From the IMG/VR virus record IMGVR_UViG_3300025147_000035, positions 1 through 27,657 of that record: DNA of 27,657 bases, one strand, 5' to 3'. Of this stretch, positions 15,237 through 22,459 are shown one piece after another. Positions within the stretch are counted from its first letter, which is position 1. Each line of letters opens with the position of its first letter. The notes beneath the pieces were generated by a model. That model did not search any database. It saw only the letters and a list, made by a program, of their open reading frames with translations, and was not told the DNA's origin. The stretch comes from a virus. The translations under genes and the position numbers were made by a program.

Positions 15237-16391
15237 TCAGCCGAGCAAAAGCGAGCAGTGCTCAGGCTTAACCATTGCAACGCCCCAGGCCACGGCGACT
15301 TCGTACTGGATCTGACGGTATTGCTCGTAGATCGAGATTTCGAAGGTCAGGCCGCTCACCGGGTCAGTGATCAGCATGCGGTCCTTGGCGCTGTCGCCGC
15401 CGGCCGGCAGTGCTGGCGCGCGGGTAGCCAGCGCGATTGCCGACTTGGCGAATGCCATGTTGCGGGTACTGGCAGCAACGATGGTGATTGCAGTAGCGGA
15501 CGCTGGGATCGCCTTGCGCAGGCCTGGAGCCGCCAGGGTGATGGTGCCGCCGTTGGAGGCGTCTGTGTCGCCATAGGCGAGCACGTATTTGTTGGTGTCG
15601 CCAGCAAAAGCAATGGCGTCACCAGCCAGCAAGGTGCCGGTACCAGCCACGGCCAGGGTGATAACAGTGGCGCCAACGGCGTACCCGGCGGTGTTGGTGG
15701 TGGCAGAGGCGCCCGTACCAGCAGCCACGGTCTTGACCTGAGCGGACTCGCGGATCGCGAAGCCGTGGATGTCCAGCAATACGCCGCGGCGCAGCATGCT
15801 GGTGTCGTCGGCCTCATTGGCCTTGGTCAACTGAGCCAGGGTACGCATGTTGGCGCCGGCCGAGGTGTCGATGACCAGTTGCAGGTCGCTCATCGGGGAG
15901 CCGTTGTCGGCCAAGATTTTGCGCATCTGCGCTGGATCGGACAGGTTCGAGGCGAAAGGCGTCGAGCCGGCAGTGCCGTACGCGCGAGAGGCCTTGAGGT
16001 GCAGTCCGGCGAGGTCGGCTTCCATCTCGTTGACCAGAGCCCGCATGGCCTGAGTGAACTGGTCACGCAGGATGATGTTGTACGACGCGCCATTGTTGTC
16101 CAGCCCGCGCTTTTCCTCGCCGTTCCAGCGTACCGGTACCCGGCGAGCCTTCTGGATGGTCATCGACACGGAGCCGATGGTCTGATCACCATCGTTCGGC
16201 GGAGTCACTGCCGGAGTGATGTCGGATGCGGTTGCAGCCGGCGCCACAGGCGAGGTAACGGTTTGGCCCACGGCAGCGCGGTCAAAGGTCATGTCGGACG
16301 ATACGGCTGGCACGAAGCCGACCAGTTCGCGGGACACTTTGTCCATCGCGTTGTAGATCGTGGTAGTCAGGCCGGTAAGGGAGTTGCTCAT
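15237..16391 (-). CDS. Major capsid protein, P22 coat-like
   Basis: A 384-residue coat protein that forms the icosahedral shell with help of the scaffold encoded upstream. It begins MSNSLTGLTTTIYNAMDKVS, has 'VPVRWNGEEKRGLDNNG' near 85-100, and ends 'GLTFEISIYEQYRQIQYEVA' then VAWGVAMVKPEHC. That ending is the P22 coat family type: a last beta strand with an aromatic-rich E-loop-like stretch. Residues about 225-300 (AGYAVGATVITLAVAGTGTL, then a 'GDAIAF' turn) look like a compact inserted beta domain comparable to the I-domain of P22 coat. AGGAG precedes the ATG by seven bases. Confidence 0.85.
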   Translation of the reverse strand: MSNSLTGLTTTIYNAMDKVSRELVGFVPAVSSDMTFDRAAVGQTVTSPVAPAATASDITPAVTPPNDGDQTIGSVSMTIQKARRVPVRWNGEEKRGLDNNGASYNIILRDQFTQAMRALVNEMEADLAGLHLKASRAYGTAGSTPFASNLSDPAQMRKILADNGSPMSDLQLVIDTSAGANMRTLAQLTKANEADDTSMLRRGVLLDIHGFAIRESAQVKTVAAGTGASATTNTAGYAVGATVITLAVAGTGTLLAGDAIAFAGDTNKYVLAYGDTDASNGGTITLAAPGLRKAIPASATAITIVAASTRNMAFAKSAIALATRAPALPAGGDSAKDRMLITDPVSGLTFEISIYEQYRQIQYEVAVAWGVAMVKPEHCSLLLG

Positions 16392-16407
16392 GGATTGCTC
16401 CTAGGGG

Positions 16408-17184
16408 TCATTCGGTCAAATCACCGCCTGCGGAGATGTGTGCATGCCTGCCCTGAGGGTCAAGTGCATCAAACTGCGCGCGCGTGATGGTTTTTTTGCC
16501 TTGGCCGCCATTCCCATTACTGTTCGAGGCGCCAGAGCCGGAAGCCCCGGTGCCTTTCAAGATGTGATCGCGGTGCGGGTATTGCTCAACAAGGGTTTCG
16601 ATTGCTTCATCGAAGTCGGCGATTTCGCCTGGACGAGTGCGGCTGTAGACTTTCTGGCCGTGCTGGTCGTAAGCGATGGTTTTGCCATCCTCGACTTTGA
16701 AGGCGGCGCCGAATTTGGACTGGACCATGTCTGCGGGGATTGCCAGCTTGTCCGTGATGTACTTGGAACGACTGAATGCACCGCCGATCTTTTCTTCATA
16801 GAGTTGCTTTTCGAAGGCTTGTGCCTTGGTAGACCACTCATCAACCTGACCTTGGAAGGCCTTGCTGATTTCGTTGCGCACCACATCGATCTCGCCGGCA
16901 TCCACCAGCTTTTTCTGATCGAGTTTCGACACAGTTTCCAGTGCATGCCTTGCAGCAGACGGGTCAGCGATCCCCTCAAAGGCTTTCAATGCAGTTTCAG
17001 CTGCATCCTTGCCTTCACGATGGGTCTGAGCTTCTCTGTTCAGTCGGCTGATAGTGGTAACGGTGCCGGCCGCATCGAATGCGACCTCTTTACCGTCGTC
17101 ATGCACATACACAGGCTTGCCGTCTTGCAGAACCGCATGGCCTTGGTCATCCAATTTCAGTTTCAAGGTGATATCTCCAGGCAT
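16408..17184 (-). CDS. Head scaffolding-like protein (DUF6651 type)
   Basis: A 258-residue protein between portal and coat, the usual scaffold position. The N-terminal 45 residues are beta-rich (ITLKLKLDDQGHAVLQDGKP), followed by a long charged helical region (about 45-140). A Gly/Ser/Asn linker comes near 215-230, then a basic C-terminal patch (KKTITRAQFDALDPQGRHAH) that could contact coat protein. This layout matches phage scaffold proteins annotated DUF6651. No protease motif is seen. The only in-frame start is ATG 17184, with the weak site GGGCGG. Confidence 0.72.
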   Translation of the reverse strand: MPGDITLKLKLDDQGHAVLQDGKPVYVHDDGKEVAFDAAGTVTTISRLNREAQTHREGKDAAETALKAFEGIADPSAARHALETVSKLDQKKLVDAGEIDVVRNEISKAFQGQVDEWSTKAQAFEKQLYEEKIGGAFSRSKYITDKLAIPADMVQSKFGAAFKVEDGKTIAYDQHGQKVYSRTRPGEIADFDEAIETLVEQYPHRDHILKGTGASGSGASNSNGNGGQGKKTITRAQFDALDPQGRHAHISAGGDLTE

Positions 17185-17244
17185 CCGCCCATTTGTTGAG
17201 CCATCCGGCCCGCAGCGGCGCTATCCATCCGGAATCGCGCCCAT

Positions 17245-17268
17245 AAAAAACCCCGGCGGCTGCCAGGG
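17245..17268 (-). terminator. Terminator between portal and scaffold genes
   Basis: Minus-strand CCCTGGC, loop AGCC and CGCCGGGG form a 7-bp stem (one G-T pair) followed by TTTTTT, 18 bases after the portal stop. It separates packaging genes (TerS, TerL, portal) from the highly expressed head genes. Confidence 0.82.
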
Positions 17269-17285
17269 CTGTATTCGGTGTTCGG

Positions 17286-18683
17286 TTATTGCTGGGTAGG
17301 CGCTGGCGGCTCGATCTTCACGGGCTGAGTTGCGACCTTGGCTTTCTCGTCTTTCCAGTCGAGCTCGTCACTGAGCAAGCCGCGGCGCCGCACTTCCTCG
17401 AACAGACTCTGATCGGAAAGAATTCGCGCCTTATTCAGGCTTAACAGGAAAGGCATCGTGGTTTCAGGGCTGAAATCAACATCGAAGTTGCCCTTGACCT
17501 TGACGTGACCGCCATCATCAAGCTTCATCCAGAGCGCGAAGTAATGGAGCACCTGATCAAGCGCATCCTCGAGCTGTCCGCTCATGGCTTGCAGTGGGCT
17601 CATCTCCTGGGCGGCTTCTTCCTCGGACTGGGAGGCTGTTTTTACGGCCTGCTTTTCCTTCTGGAGCAGCTTGGCGCCAGCGAGGCGCATATCCTCGACC
17701 AGATCCAGCAGCGACTGTCGCCCTGCCTCGATGGCCTTGCCAGAATGCTCGACCCACTTCATGTCGCATCTTTCCGGGAGCCTGGTAGCGGCCCCGGCGC
17801 CCACCGTGATCGACGCACCCTCTTCCAGTCCGATCACTGCTAGCATCGGCACTCTAGCGACGTGCAGGATGTTGTCCTGATCGCTCTGAGACTGCCAATG
17901 CTTGATGTTCATGTTGCCAAGCTCAAGGAGCGGCGGCGTAGCCGTGAGGAATCCAGTGCGCTTGGTATAGAAGGTGGTCAGCGGGATGACTGAAAGACTG
18001 GTCAGGCCCTCGTCATTTATCTGCCATGTCTTCTGACCCTTGCCGTCATCGACTTCTATGTAGGTGGCCCAGCCGCCCGGCACCAGTACACGGATCTGGT
18101 CAACCGACTTGGTGCCAAACGCCCCGTCGTCGACCTCGACGCATTCCATGTACCGGAACTGCGTCAAGACCTGTTCACCGCCCTTGTTCGCAGACCTCCA
18201 GCCCAGCACCTGGCCAGGCTTGATGACCATCGCGTAAGGGCGAACCCCTGCTGACTTCTCGTCAGCCTTGGTCTTCAACCCCTCAGCGCGCGGGTGATCC
18301 ACTAGTACATGGAATAAACCGTGCGACAGGCCGCCACTGAACAGAGACTGAGCCCAGACCTGCAGGTTATTGCCTTGAAGGTCGAAGTCCTCGGCCATTT
18401 CCTTGATCTGGTCTGGCACGTCATCAGTGAGCGTGATCGGGTCGGCAAAGACGCGGCCGGTCATGTTCTGCACCGTTTCGCTCAGCGCCGGGAGCAGCGT
18501 CGAGGTATTAAGGCGCGACTGATAGGCGTCCGGTTCTTCTTTTGGCCACTTCGGAAGGAACTTGATGTTCGCCGCCCGCATCGCCCTGGTGCCCCCCATG
18601 AGCACGTCGATGATGGCCCAATCTTCGCGCATATCATCGACGACCTTGAGCGTTTTGCTTGGATCGTCACTGCTCATATTCAC
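17286..18683 (-). CDS. Portal protein, DUF4055 family
   Basis: A 465-residue protein immediately after TerL, the position of the portal ring through which DNA is packed. Typical DUF4055 features are an early helical stretch (VVDDMREDWAIIDVLMGGTR), 'FLPKWPKEEPDAYQSRL', and 'ALSETVQNMTGRVFADPITL'. A later segment has 'LELGNMNIKHWQSQSDQDNI' and 'VPMLAVIGLEEG', and a long C-terminal helix follows (about 320-375). A GTG at 18683 overlaps the TerL stop (GTGA); an ATG two codons later is an alternative start. Confidence 0.88.
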   Translation of the reverse strand: MNMSSDDPSKTLKVVDDMREDWAIIDVLMGGTRAMRAANIKFLPKWPKEEPDAYQSRLNTSTLLPALSETVQNMTGRVFADPITLTDDVPDQIKEMAEDFDLQGNNLQVWAQSLFSGGLSHGLFHVLVDHPRAEGLKTKADEKSAGVRPYAMVIKPGQVLGWRSANKGGEQVLTQFRYMECVEVDDGAFGTKSVDQIRVLVPGGWATYIEVDDGKGQKTWQINDEGLTSLSVIPLTTFYTKRTGFLTATPPLLELGNMNIKHWQSQSDQDNILHVARVPMLAVIGLEEGASITVGAGAATRLPERCDMKWVEHSGKAIEAGRQSLLDLVEDMRLAGAKLLQKEKQAVKTASQSEEEAAQEMSPLQAMSGQLEDALDQVLHYFALWMKLDDGGHVKVKGNFDVDFSPETTMPFLLSLNKARILSDQSLFEEVRRRGLLSDELDWKDEKAKVATQPVKIEPPAPTQQ

Positions 18684-20164
18684 ATTCTCAGAGGTTCTTG
18701 GCGTGCGGTGCGTGCACGCTTAGTCTTCGCAACAGCGAAGTATCTGAAGCCGTCAGCGCCGTGCGATGTCTTGTCGTGCAGTGGCTTGTCTTTCCAGCAA
18801 CCGCGCTTGTCGTCCCACTCCTTGCGATAGTTCTCGAGGTGGCTGATCCCTGTTTCGCACTTGGAATCATCGAACACGCAAAGCGGAAGGATCTCCCGAG
18901 CAGCTTCAATGCCGTCGTCGACACCGATCTTCGGAACTACCTGGAATCTCATGCTGTATTTCTGTCCGTCGATCTCGTAGCCCTCACGGGCGATCTCGCG
19001 CCGAGTCTTGGCATCGCTACCAAACTCTCGGTTATCGATGTCATGCGGCCCCCAGTGCTCGGAGTAGGTGTAACCCTTGTCCTTGAGCACCTTCATGTAA
19101 TGCCGCAGGCCTTCGCCGGAGTTCTCGTAGTAGTCGATAACGTGGTACTGGGTGCCGATCAATCGTACGAACCAAATAGCCGTGGAGTCGCCGACACCGA
19201 TGTCCCAGAAGGTCATAACCGGCTGGTGACTGTTATCAGGGATCACGCCGATGCGCTGACTGGCGTAGAGCTTGGTGAATTGCTGGGCGTAGTACGCGCC
19301 TTCAATCGACTGCTGGAATGCCTCGGCCGGTATCGACGGGTATTCCCGCTTCATGTCGGAGCCGAGCGTCTTTTCCTTGGCTGCGTACCAGGCGCGCTGA
19401 CCGTCGTTCGTGACGATCCTGTGCTTGGCCTGTAACTCGCCGAAGTAATCGGTCAGGCGCTGCGGGATCGTTGCGCCAGTCGGATCGAGCCAGTAGTCTT
19501 TGTTTTTCCACCAACTGAAGAAGAAGAACTTCCAGTCCAGCAGGCCCAGGGCTGTACCGGCCAGTTGCTGCCGCTCAGCGCCCTGCGAGTAATCGAAGAA
19601 ATATCCCGCCCGACCCTCTGCCGTCGACTCGATGGTGACGAAGCAGTCAGTGGCGACCGCCTCGAATGCCCCGGTGACGATCTCTCTTGCCTTGTGGGGG
19701 AACTTGGCGCAGATCTTCCCGAACTCGGATACGTGCAGATACCGTAAAGTCCCGCCTCGGAAGGACGTGGACACGTAGAGCGATCCGCCCTTGCTGAACA
19801 CAAGCTCGCCAGCAGCATCGTTAGAAGCAGGGTTGGCAGCGCGAATCTCAGCAGGAAGGTTGTCATAGGCGTACTTCACTTTCTCCCGGAACAGGCGCTT
19901 GGCGTCGTTCAAGGTGTGAGCGATCAGGGCGCACTTGGCCGACTCGAACAGAGCCGCGTCCAACTGGATGATGCAGCACTCAGTGGTGAAGCCAAGCTGC
20001 CGGGCCTTCAGGATGATGTTGCGGGTGTGCATCCCATCGAAGTACTCGATCTGCTCGTCCGTCATCCGGAAGCGGACCTTCTTGCCTGCTTTGTCGGTGA
20101 TGAAGTAGAGATTGTTCAGCCTCCAACGCTTGTCCCGGAGCAGCTTCAAGTGCTCGAGCTTCAT
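18680..20164 (-). CDS. terL: Terminase large subunit
   Basis: A 494-residue packaging motor. The ATPase domain has a variant P-loop KARQLGFTT (residues 53-61) and a Walker B-like LRYLHVSEFGK (140-150) with the catalytic Glu at 147. The C-terminal RNase H-like nuclease shows FWDIGVGDST (Asp 321), the GPHDID stretch near 373-377 and SHGADGFRYF (Asp 471), the three acidic positions expected for two-metal cleavage. It starts one base after the TerS stop and overlaps the portal start. The family with this 'ARQ.GFT' P-loop occurs in many Pseudomonas prophages; whether it is a cos or pac enzyme cannot be told here. Confidence 0.95.
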   Translation of the reverse strand: MKLEHLKLLRDKRWRLNNLYFITDKAGKKVRFRMTDEQIEYFDGMHTRNIILKARQLGFTTECCIIQLDAALFESAKCALIAHTLNDAKRLFREKVKYAYDNLPAEIRAANPASNDAAGELVFSKGGSLYVSTSFRGGTLRYLHVSEFGKICAKFPHKAREIVTGAFEAVATDCFVTIESTAEGRAGYFFDYSQGAERQQLAGTALGLLDWKFFFFSWWKNKDYWLDPTGATIPQRLTDYFGELQAKHRIVTNDGQRAWYAAKEKTLGSDMKREYPSIPAEAFQQSIEGAYYAQQFTKLYASQRIGVIPDNSHQPVMTFWDIGVGDSTAIWFVRLIGTQYHVIDYYENSGEGLRHYMKVLKDKGYTYSEHWGPHDIDNREFGSDAKTRREIAREGYEIDGQKYSMRFQVVPKIGVDDGIEAAREILPLCVFDDSKCETGISHLENYRKEWDDKRGCWKDKPLHDKTSHGADGFRYFAVAKTKRARTARQEPLRM

Positions 20165-20165
20165 G

Positions 20166-20690
20166 TCAGGCTTCCTTCGATAGATCGTCCATCAGGCTTG
20201 CAAGGTCGGAAACTGTCTTGTCTCCAGTCTCGGTGTCTAGGTTGTAGGCCTGGCGCTCACCCTTGATGACCTTGAGCTGTGCGTCTACACCGGCATTCAG
20301 GGAGCGGGCGAAGTCGCCGTGGTTGTCGGCGGTCACATCCATATCCGACAGGACGTCACTGAGCTTTCCAGCAATGCCACGCCACTGAGCCAGGCCTGAC
20401 CGGTGAGCCAGGATGACGGCAGCAGCTTGATCGGATGCTTCCTCGATAATCTGCTCATCGGTTCGCGGTTCAGACTGCGAACCATTGGTGCGAACCTCAG
20501 TGCGAACCACCTTTGCTTTCGCTGCGGCCCTGACCTGATCTGTCAGGTCTCTGGCCCACCCAAGCTTCTTGGCCTGCTTGCGAATGGCGGTGTCGCTAAT
20601 GCTGTATTGCTCAGCTATGGCGCGAACAGAAAGCAGCCCAGCCCGGTACAGGCTATGAATTGCCTCCCAGTCGGGTTGCTTGGTTGTCAT
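20166..20690 (-). CDS. terS: Terminase small subunit
   Basis: A 174-residue DNA-recognition subunit directly upstream of TerL. Residues about 5-50 form a helix-turn-helix: IHSLYRAGLLSVRAIAEQYS followed by ISDTAIRKQAKKLGW, a typical TerS motif. The rest is helical and would form the oligomerisation ring (DQAAAVILAHRSGLAQWRGI). The C-terminal stretch (VSDLASLMDDLSKEA) probably contacts TerL. The ribosome site is weak (CGAGAT). The 75-base gap upstream contains the promoter of the divergent plus-strand gene. Confidence 0.9.
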   Translation of the reverse strand: MTTKQPDWEAIHSLYRAGLLSVRAIAEQYSISDTAIRKQAKKLGWARDLTDQVRAAAKAKVVRTEVRTNGSQSEPRTDEQIIEEASDQAAAVILAHRSGLAQWRGIAGKLSDVLSDMDVTADNHGDFARSLNAGVDAQLKVIKGERQAYNLDTETGDKTVSDLASLMDDLSKEA

Positions 20691-20706
20691 GGTGATCTCG
20701 ATTTAC

Positions 20707-20735
20707 TTGAAATAGTGGCCGGTTGCCGGTATTGG
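20707..20735 (+). promoter_or_regulatory. Weak promoter candidate for the plus-strand gene at 20766
   Basis: TTGAAA (20707-20712), a 17-base spacer and TATTGG (20730-20735) lie 30 bases upstream of the ATG. The -35 is good; the -10 matches only in its first half. It is the best candidate in the divergent gap between the terminase gene and this moron. Confidence 0.35.
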
Positions 20736-20765
20736 TGGGGATCAATCAATGCAAGGAACATCTGA

Positions 20766-21086
20766 ATGCCGCACCCAAAGGCAGACATAGTTATATTCAA
20801 CGGATCAGAAGAGCCGATTAAGCTTTCTGCCATTCCTTACCAGTACACCCCTGGCGAGCGCACCCTCGTCACCGGCGCCCTTATTCATAGGGCCGGAAAA
20901 CTTGGCCTTCAGGCTGAAGCATTCGCGGGATGGACTGGTACTTACATAATTGACCTAACCGGCACCAGCGGCCGAGATGGCGACTACACGTTCGAGGTGA
21001 AAAACAACTTCAACCCACCAAGACAGGAAGGAGAATGGCTATGGTTTGACGTAATGCCAAATGCCGTCCGACCATACAGCGATTAG
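20766..21086 (+). CDS. Plus-strand accessory (moron) protein, unknown function
   Basis: A 106-residue gene on the opposite strand to all its neighbours, between the lysis-region small genes and terminase. The ATG has AAGGAA eight bases upstream. The product begins MPHPKADIVIFNGSEEPIKL, is beta-rich ('GWTGTYIIDLTGTSGRDGDY') and ends in PYSD. It has no signal peptide or membrane span, and I recognise no family. The first third uses ATA, TTA-like and other rare codons more than the surrounding phage genes, which suggests recent transfer. Late transcription from the other strand runs through it as antisense, so it should be expressed mainly in the lysogen. Confidence 0.68.
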   Translation: MPHPKADIVIFNGSEEPIKLSAIPYQYTPGERTLVTGALIHRAGKLGLQAEAFAGWTGTYIIDLTGTSGRDGDYTFEVKNNFNPPRQEGEWLWFDVMPNAVRPYSD

Positions 21087-21121
21087 CCAACCACGCCATC
21101 TTTGGAGGAAATGGTCGTCAT

Positions 21122-21316
21122 TCACTTCACCATGCTATTAGTCTGCATCAGCGCGTGACCATGAAGAACAGATACGACAAAACCTTGTGGCAGGCCGGCA
21201 GCCTTTGCGGTATCGATCGCCTGAGCGATGGCCATATCGAACGCCTGACAGGTCTGCGTCACCACCAAGCTGATAGCAGGTGGAGCGGCTTTCGGTGTTC
21301 TTGGCTTGGCTGCCAT
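21122..21316 (-). CDS. Small phage protein of the lysis-to-packaging region
   Basis: A 64-residue product: MAAKPRTPKAAPPAISLVVT, then QTCQAFDMAIAQAIDTAKAA and GLPQGFVVSVLHGHAL. The basic Pro/Ala-rich N-terminus precedes a helix and a short strand. GAGG lies eight bases before the ATG. Comparable short proteins occur upstream of terminase in Pseudomonas phages; no function is known to me. Confidence 0.6.
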   Translation of the reverse strand: MAAKPRTPKAAPPAISLVVTQTCQAFDMAIAQAIDTAKAAGLPQGFVVSVLHGHALMQTNSMVK

Positions 21317-21325
21317 TGGATTACC

Positions 21326-21460
21326 TCAGATGATTGTGCATTCCGGCCAGATCGACCGCGCAAACTCCAGCGCCCCAGCATGATCGAGCGCTTCTTCCAG
21401 CAGGATCATCGGGAATGGCTTGTAACCTGGAGTGGTGATTGACCAGTTTTTCTTGGTCAC
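21326..21460 (-). CDS. 44-residue protein, coupled small gene
   Basis: GTG 21460 overlaps the stop of the 30-residue gene (GTGA). The product reads MTKKNWSITTPGYKPFPMIL followed by LEEALDHAGALEFARSIWPE and CTII. The well-formed 'W.ITTPGY.PFPMI' start and helical middle look like a conserved small phage protein, not random sequence. No domain or function recognised. Confidence 0.62.
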   Translation of the reverse strand: MTKKNWSITTPGYKPFPMILLEEALDHAGALEFARSIWPECTII

Positions 21461-21549
21461 GGTAGGCAGCTAGCGAGCGTTGGCTGCTGGCTCACCCATG
21501 CGCAAAGGGCTATTAGGCCGATGAGCAGGTGTTGAGCGCTGATGGTCAT
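21457..21549 (-). CDS. 30-residue membrane peptide
   Basis: ATG 21549 with GGAGA seven bases upstream; TGA at 21457-21459. The product MTISAQHLLIGLIALCAWVS plus ten residues has one hydrophobic segment (residues 7-19). It follows the two holin-like genes, so a lysis-related membrane peptide is possible. There is no proper lipobox, which argues against an Rz1-type lipoprotein. Confidence 0.5.
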   Translation of the reverse strand: MTISAQHLLIGLIALCAWVSQQPTLASCLP

Positions 21550-21564
21550 GAGCTATCTCCAATG

Positions 21565-21602
21565 TCGCGACACAATTCGTTATCTCGCAAAACGTGTCGC
21601 GA
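21565..21602. repeat. 9-bp inverted repeat in the holin-region gap
   Basis: TCGCGACAC (21565-21573) and GTGTCGCGA (21594-21602) are perfect complements around a 20-base centre. The left arm is also part of the palindrome TGTCGCGACA. It fills the gap between the 107-residue membrane gene and the 30-residue gene. It could be an RNA hairpin controlling the downstream small genes or a protein-binding site. No U-tract, so not a standard terminator. Confidence 0.6.
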
Positions 21603-21603
21603 G

Positions 21604-21927
21604 CTATTGGTTCTTCCCGCCACGATTCGAGCATTGCTCGCAGTGCAGGTACTTGCAGATCCATGCCTTCACGCGCACCCAGTGGGTGACGAGGAAGTAA
21701 TGCCGTAGTCCGGCCATTGCGAGCCCCGCGTGAAAGGTGATCCCGGCAACGCTCGGGCTGAAGAAGATGTTTTCGGTGCGGGTGACGATGGCGTAACCGG
21801 CAATGGCGATCACCGCGTAGATGATCTTGCCGAACACGCCGTCTCTGACCTTGCAGCTCAATACGCACCAGATCGCCCAGGCGGAAATGGTGCCGATGAA
21901 TGCTGTACTCAGGATTTCAGGAGTCAT
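21604..21927 (-). CDS. Second holin-like / lysis-region membrane protein
   Basis: A 107-residue protein starting MTPEILSTAFIGTISAWAIW. Hydrophobic segments lie near 5-26, 37-54 (IIYAVIAIAGYAIV) and 64-84 (SVAGITFHAGLAMAGL). The C-terminus is basic and Cys-rich (YLHCEQC). It overlaps the previous holin-like gene by four bases (ATGA), so both are made from the same message. It may be a second holin or an antiholin; there is no direct evidence of which. The frame is open further upstream, but that would lie inside the other gene. Confidence 0.65.
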   Translation of the reverse strand: MTPEILSTAFIGTISAWAIWCVLSCKVRDGVFGKIIYAVIAIAGYAIVTRTENIFFSPSVAGITFHAGLAMAGLRHYFLVTHWVRVKAWICKYLHCEQCSNRGGKNQ

Positions 21928-22250
21928 GGGGTGCCTCCCCCGAACTTCGAGCGAATCAACGCCCAAAGGTCAGCTGCTTTGATGGCTCGGTTGACGGCCG
22001 CCATCAGCGAACCGCCAAAGGTGCCCAGTAGGAAGCCGACTCCAGCTACGTTGCTCGGGTCGACAATACCAAGGTAGGTGCTGACCATCCCAGTCAGGTA
22101 CAGAGAGCACGCTACTCCGGTAACCATGAAGATGGCCCACGCCTGCTTGCTTGTCAGATCGTCCTTGTGCCACCAGCTGGCGACAATGGCCCCAATGAGG
22201 CCCGCTACTACCAAGTCGATCTTTTCGAGCAGGCGATGAAAGAACTCCAT
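21924..22250 (-). CDS. Putative holin
   Basis: A 108-residue membrane protein beginning MEFFHRLLEKIDLVVAGLIG. It has hydrophobic segments near 12-26 (LVVAGLIGAIVASWW), 36-60 (AIFMVTGVACSLYLTGMVS) and 67-85 (VAGVGFLLGTFGGSLM), and a charged C-terminus. Three spans, small size and location at the start of the late operon are typical of class I holins that time lysis. The frame is open to 22427, but the ATG at 22250 has AAGAGG eight bases upstream. The longer form would run through two terminators. Confidence 0.7.
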   Translation of the reverse strand: MEFFHRLLEKIDLVVAGLIGAIVASWWHKDDLTSKQAWAIFMVTGVACSLYLTGMVSTYLGIVDPSNVAGVGFLLGTFGGSLMAAVNRAIKAADLWALIRSKFGGGTP

Positions 22251-22274
22251 GCTCGGACCTCTTGGGTTATGGAT

Positions 22275-22295
22275 AAAAAAGGGTGACTGCCACCC
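22275..22295 (-). terminator. Terminator in front of the holin gene
   Basis: Minus-strand GGGTG, loop GCAGT and CACCC, followed by TTTTTT: a short but GC-rich terminator 25 bases upstream of the holin start. It is the third terminator between the putative late promoter and the first late structural gene. Confidence 0.65.
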
Positions 22296-22410
22296 AAACG
22301 AAAAGGCGCCTCCGATTTGCGCATGCCAGAAGGCAGAGGCTTGGAGGTCTTCGGGAAACCGGCACATCCGGGAAAACGTCAACTTGGGTAGCGGCTTTCC
22401 TCGGAGGTAC

Positions 22411-22441
22411 AAAAAAGCCCGAAACATGTCCGGGCTTTTTT
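22411..22441. terminator. Bidirectional terminator after the exported-protein gene
   Basis: AAAAAAGCCCG, a 9-base loop and CGGGCTTTTTT: a GC core of five pairs extended by A-T pairs, with T-tracts for both directions. It lies 19 bases past the stop of the 99-residue exported protein. The stretch 22296-22410 between it and the holin terminator holds no gene that I can support. Confidence 0.85.
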
Positions 22442-22459
22442 CATTGCTACCAGGCGTCT

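Noticed and set aside
15093-16487. Open plus-strand frame of 464 codons antisense to the coat gene
   Set aside because: The coat frame on the other strand has the ribosome site, the family signature and the right neighbours. The antisense frame is low-complexity (Gly, Val, Arg, His-rich) and is a by-product of GC-rich codon use.
16438-17199. Open plus-strand frame of 253 codons antisense to the scaffold gene
   Set aside because: It mirrors the scaffold frame, crosses no promoter and has no recognisable domain. The scaffold gene fits head gene order.
18659-19435. Open plus-strand frame of 258 codons antisense to TerL
   Set aside because: It lies wholly over the TerL nuclease and ATPase regions whose motifs are clear on the minus strand.
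21924-22427. Longer 167-residue version of the holin
   Set aside because: The extra 59 residues would be read through a terminator (22275-22295) and have no membrane or domain logic. The internal ATG at 22250 has a strong ribosome site.
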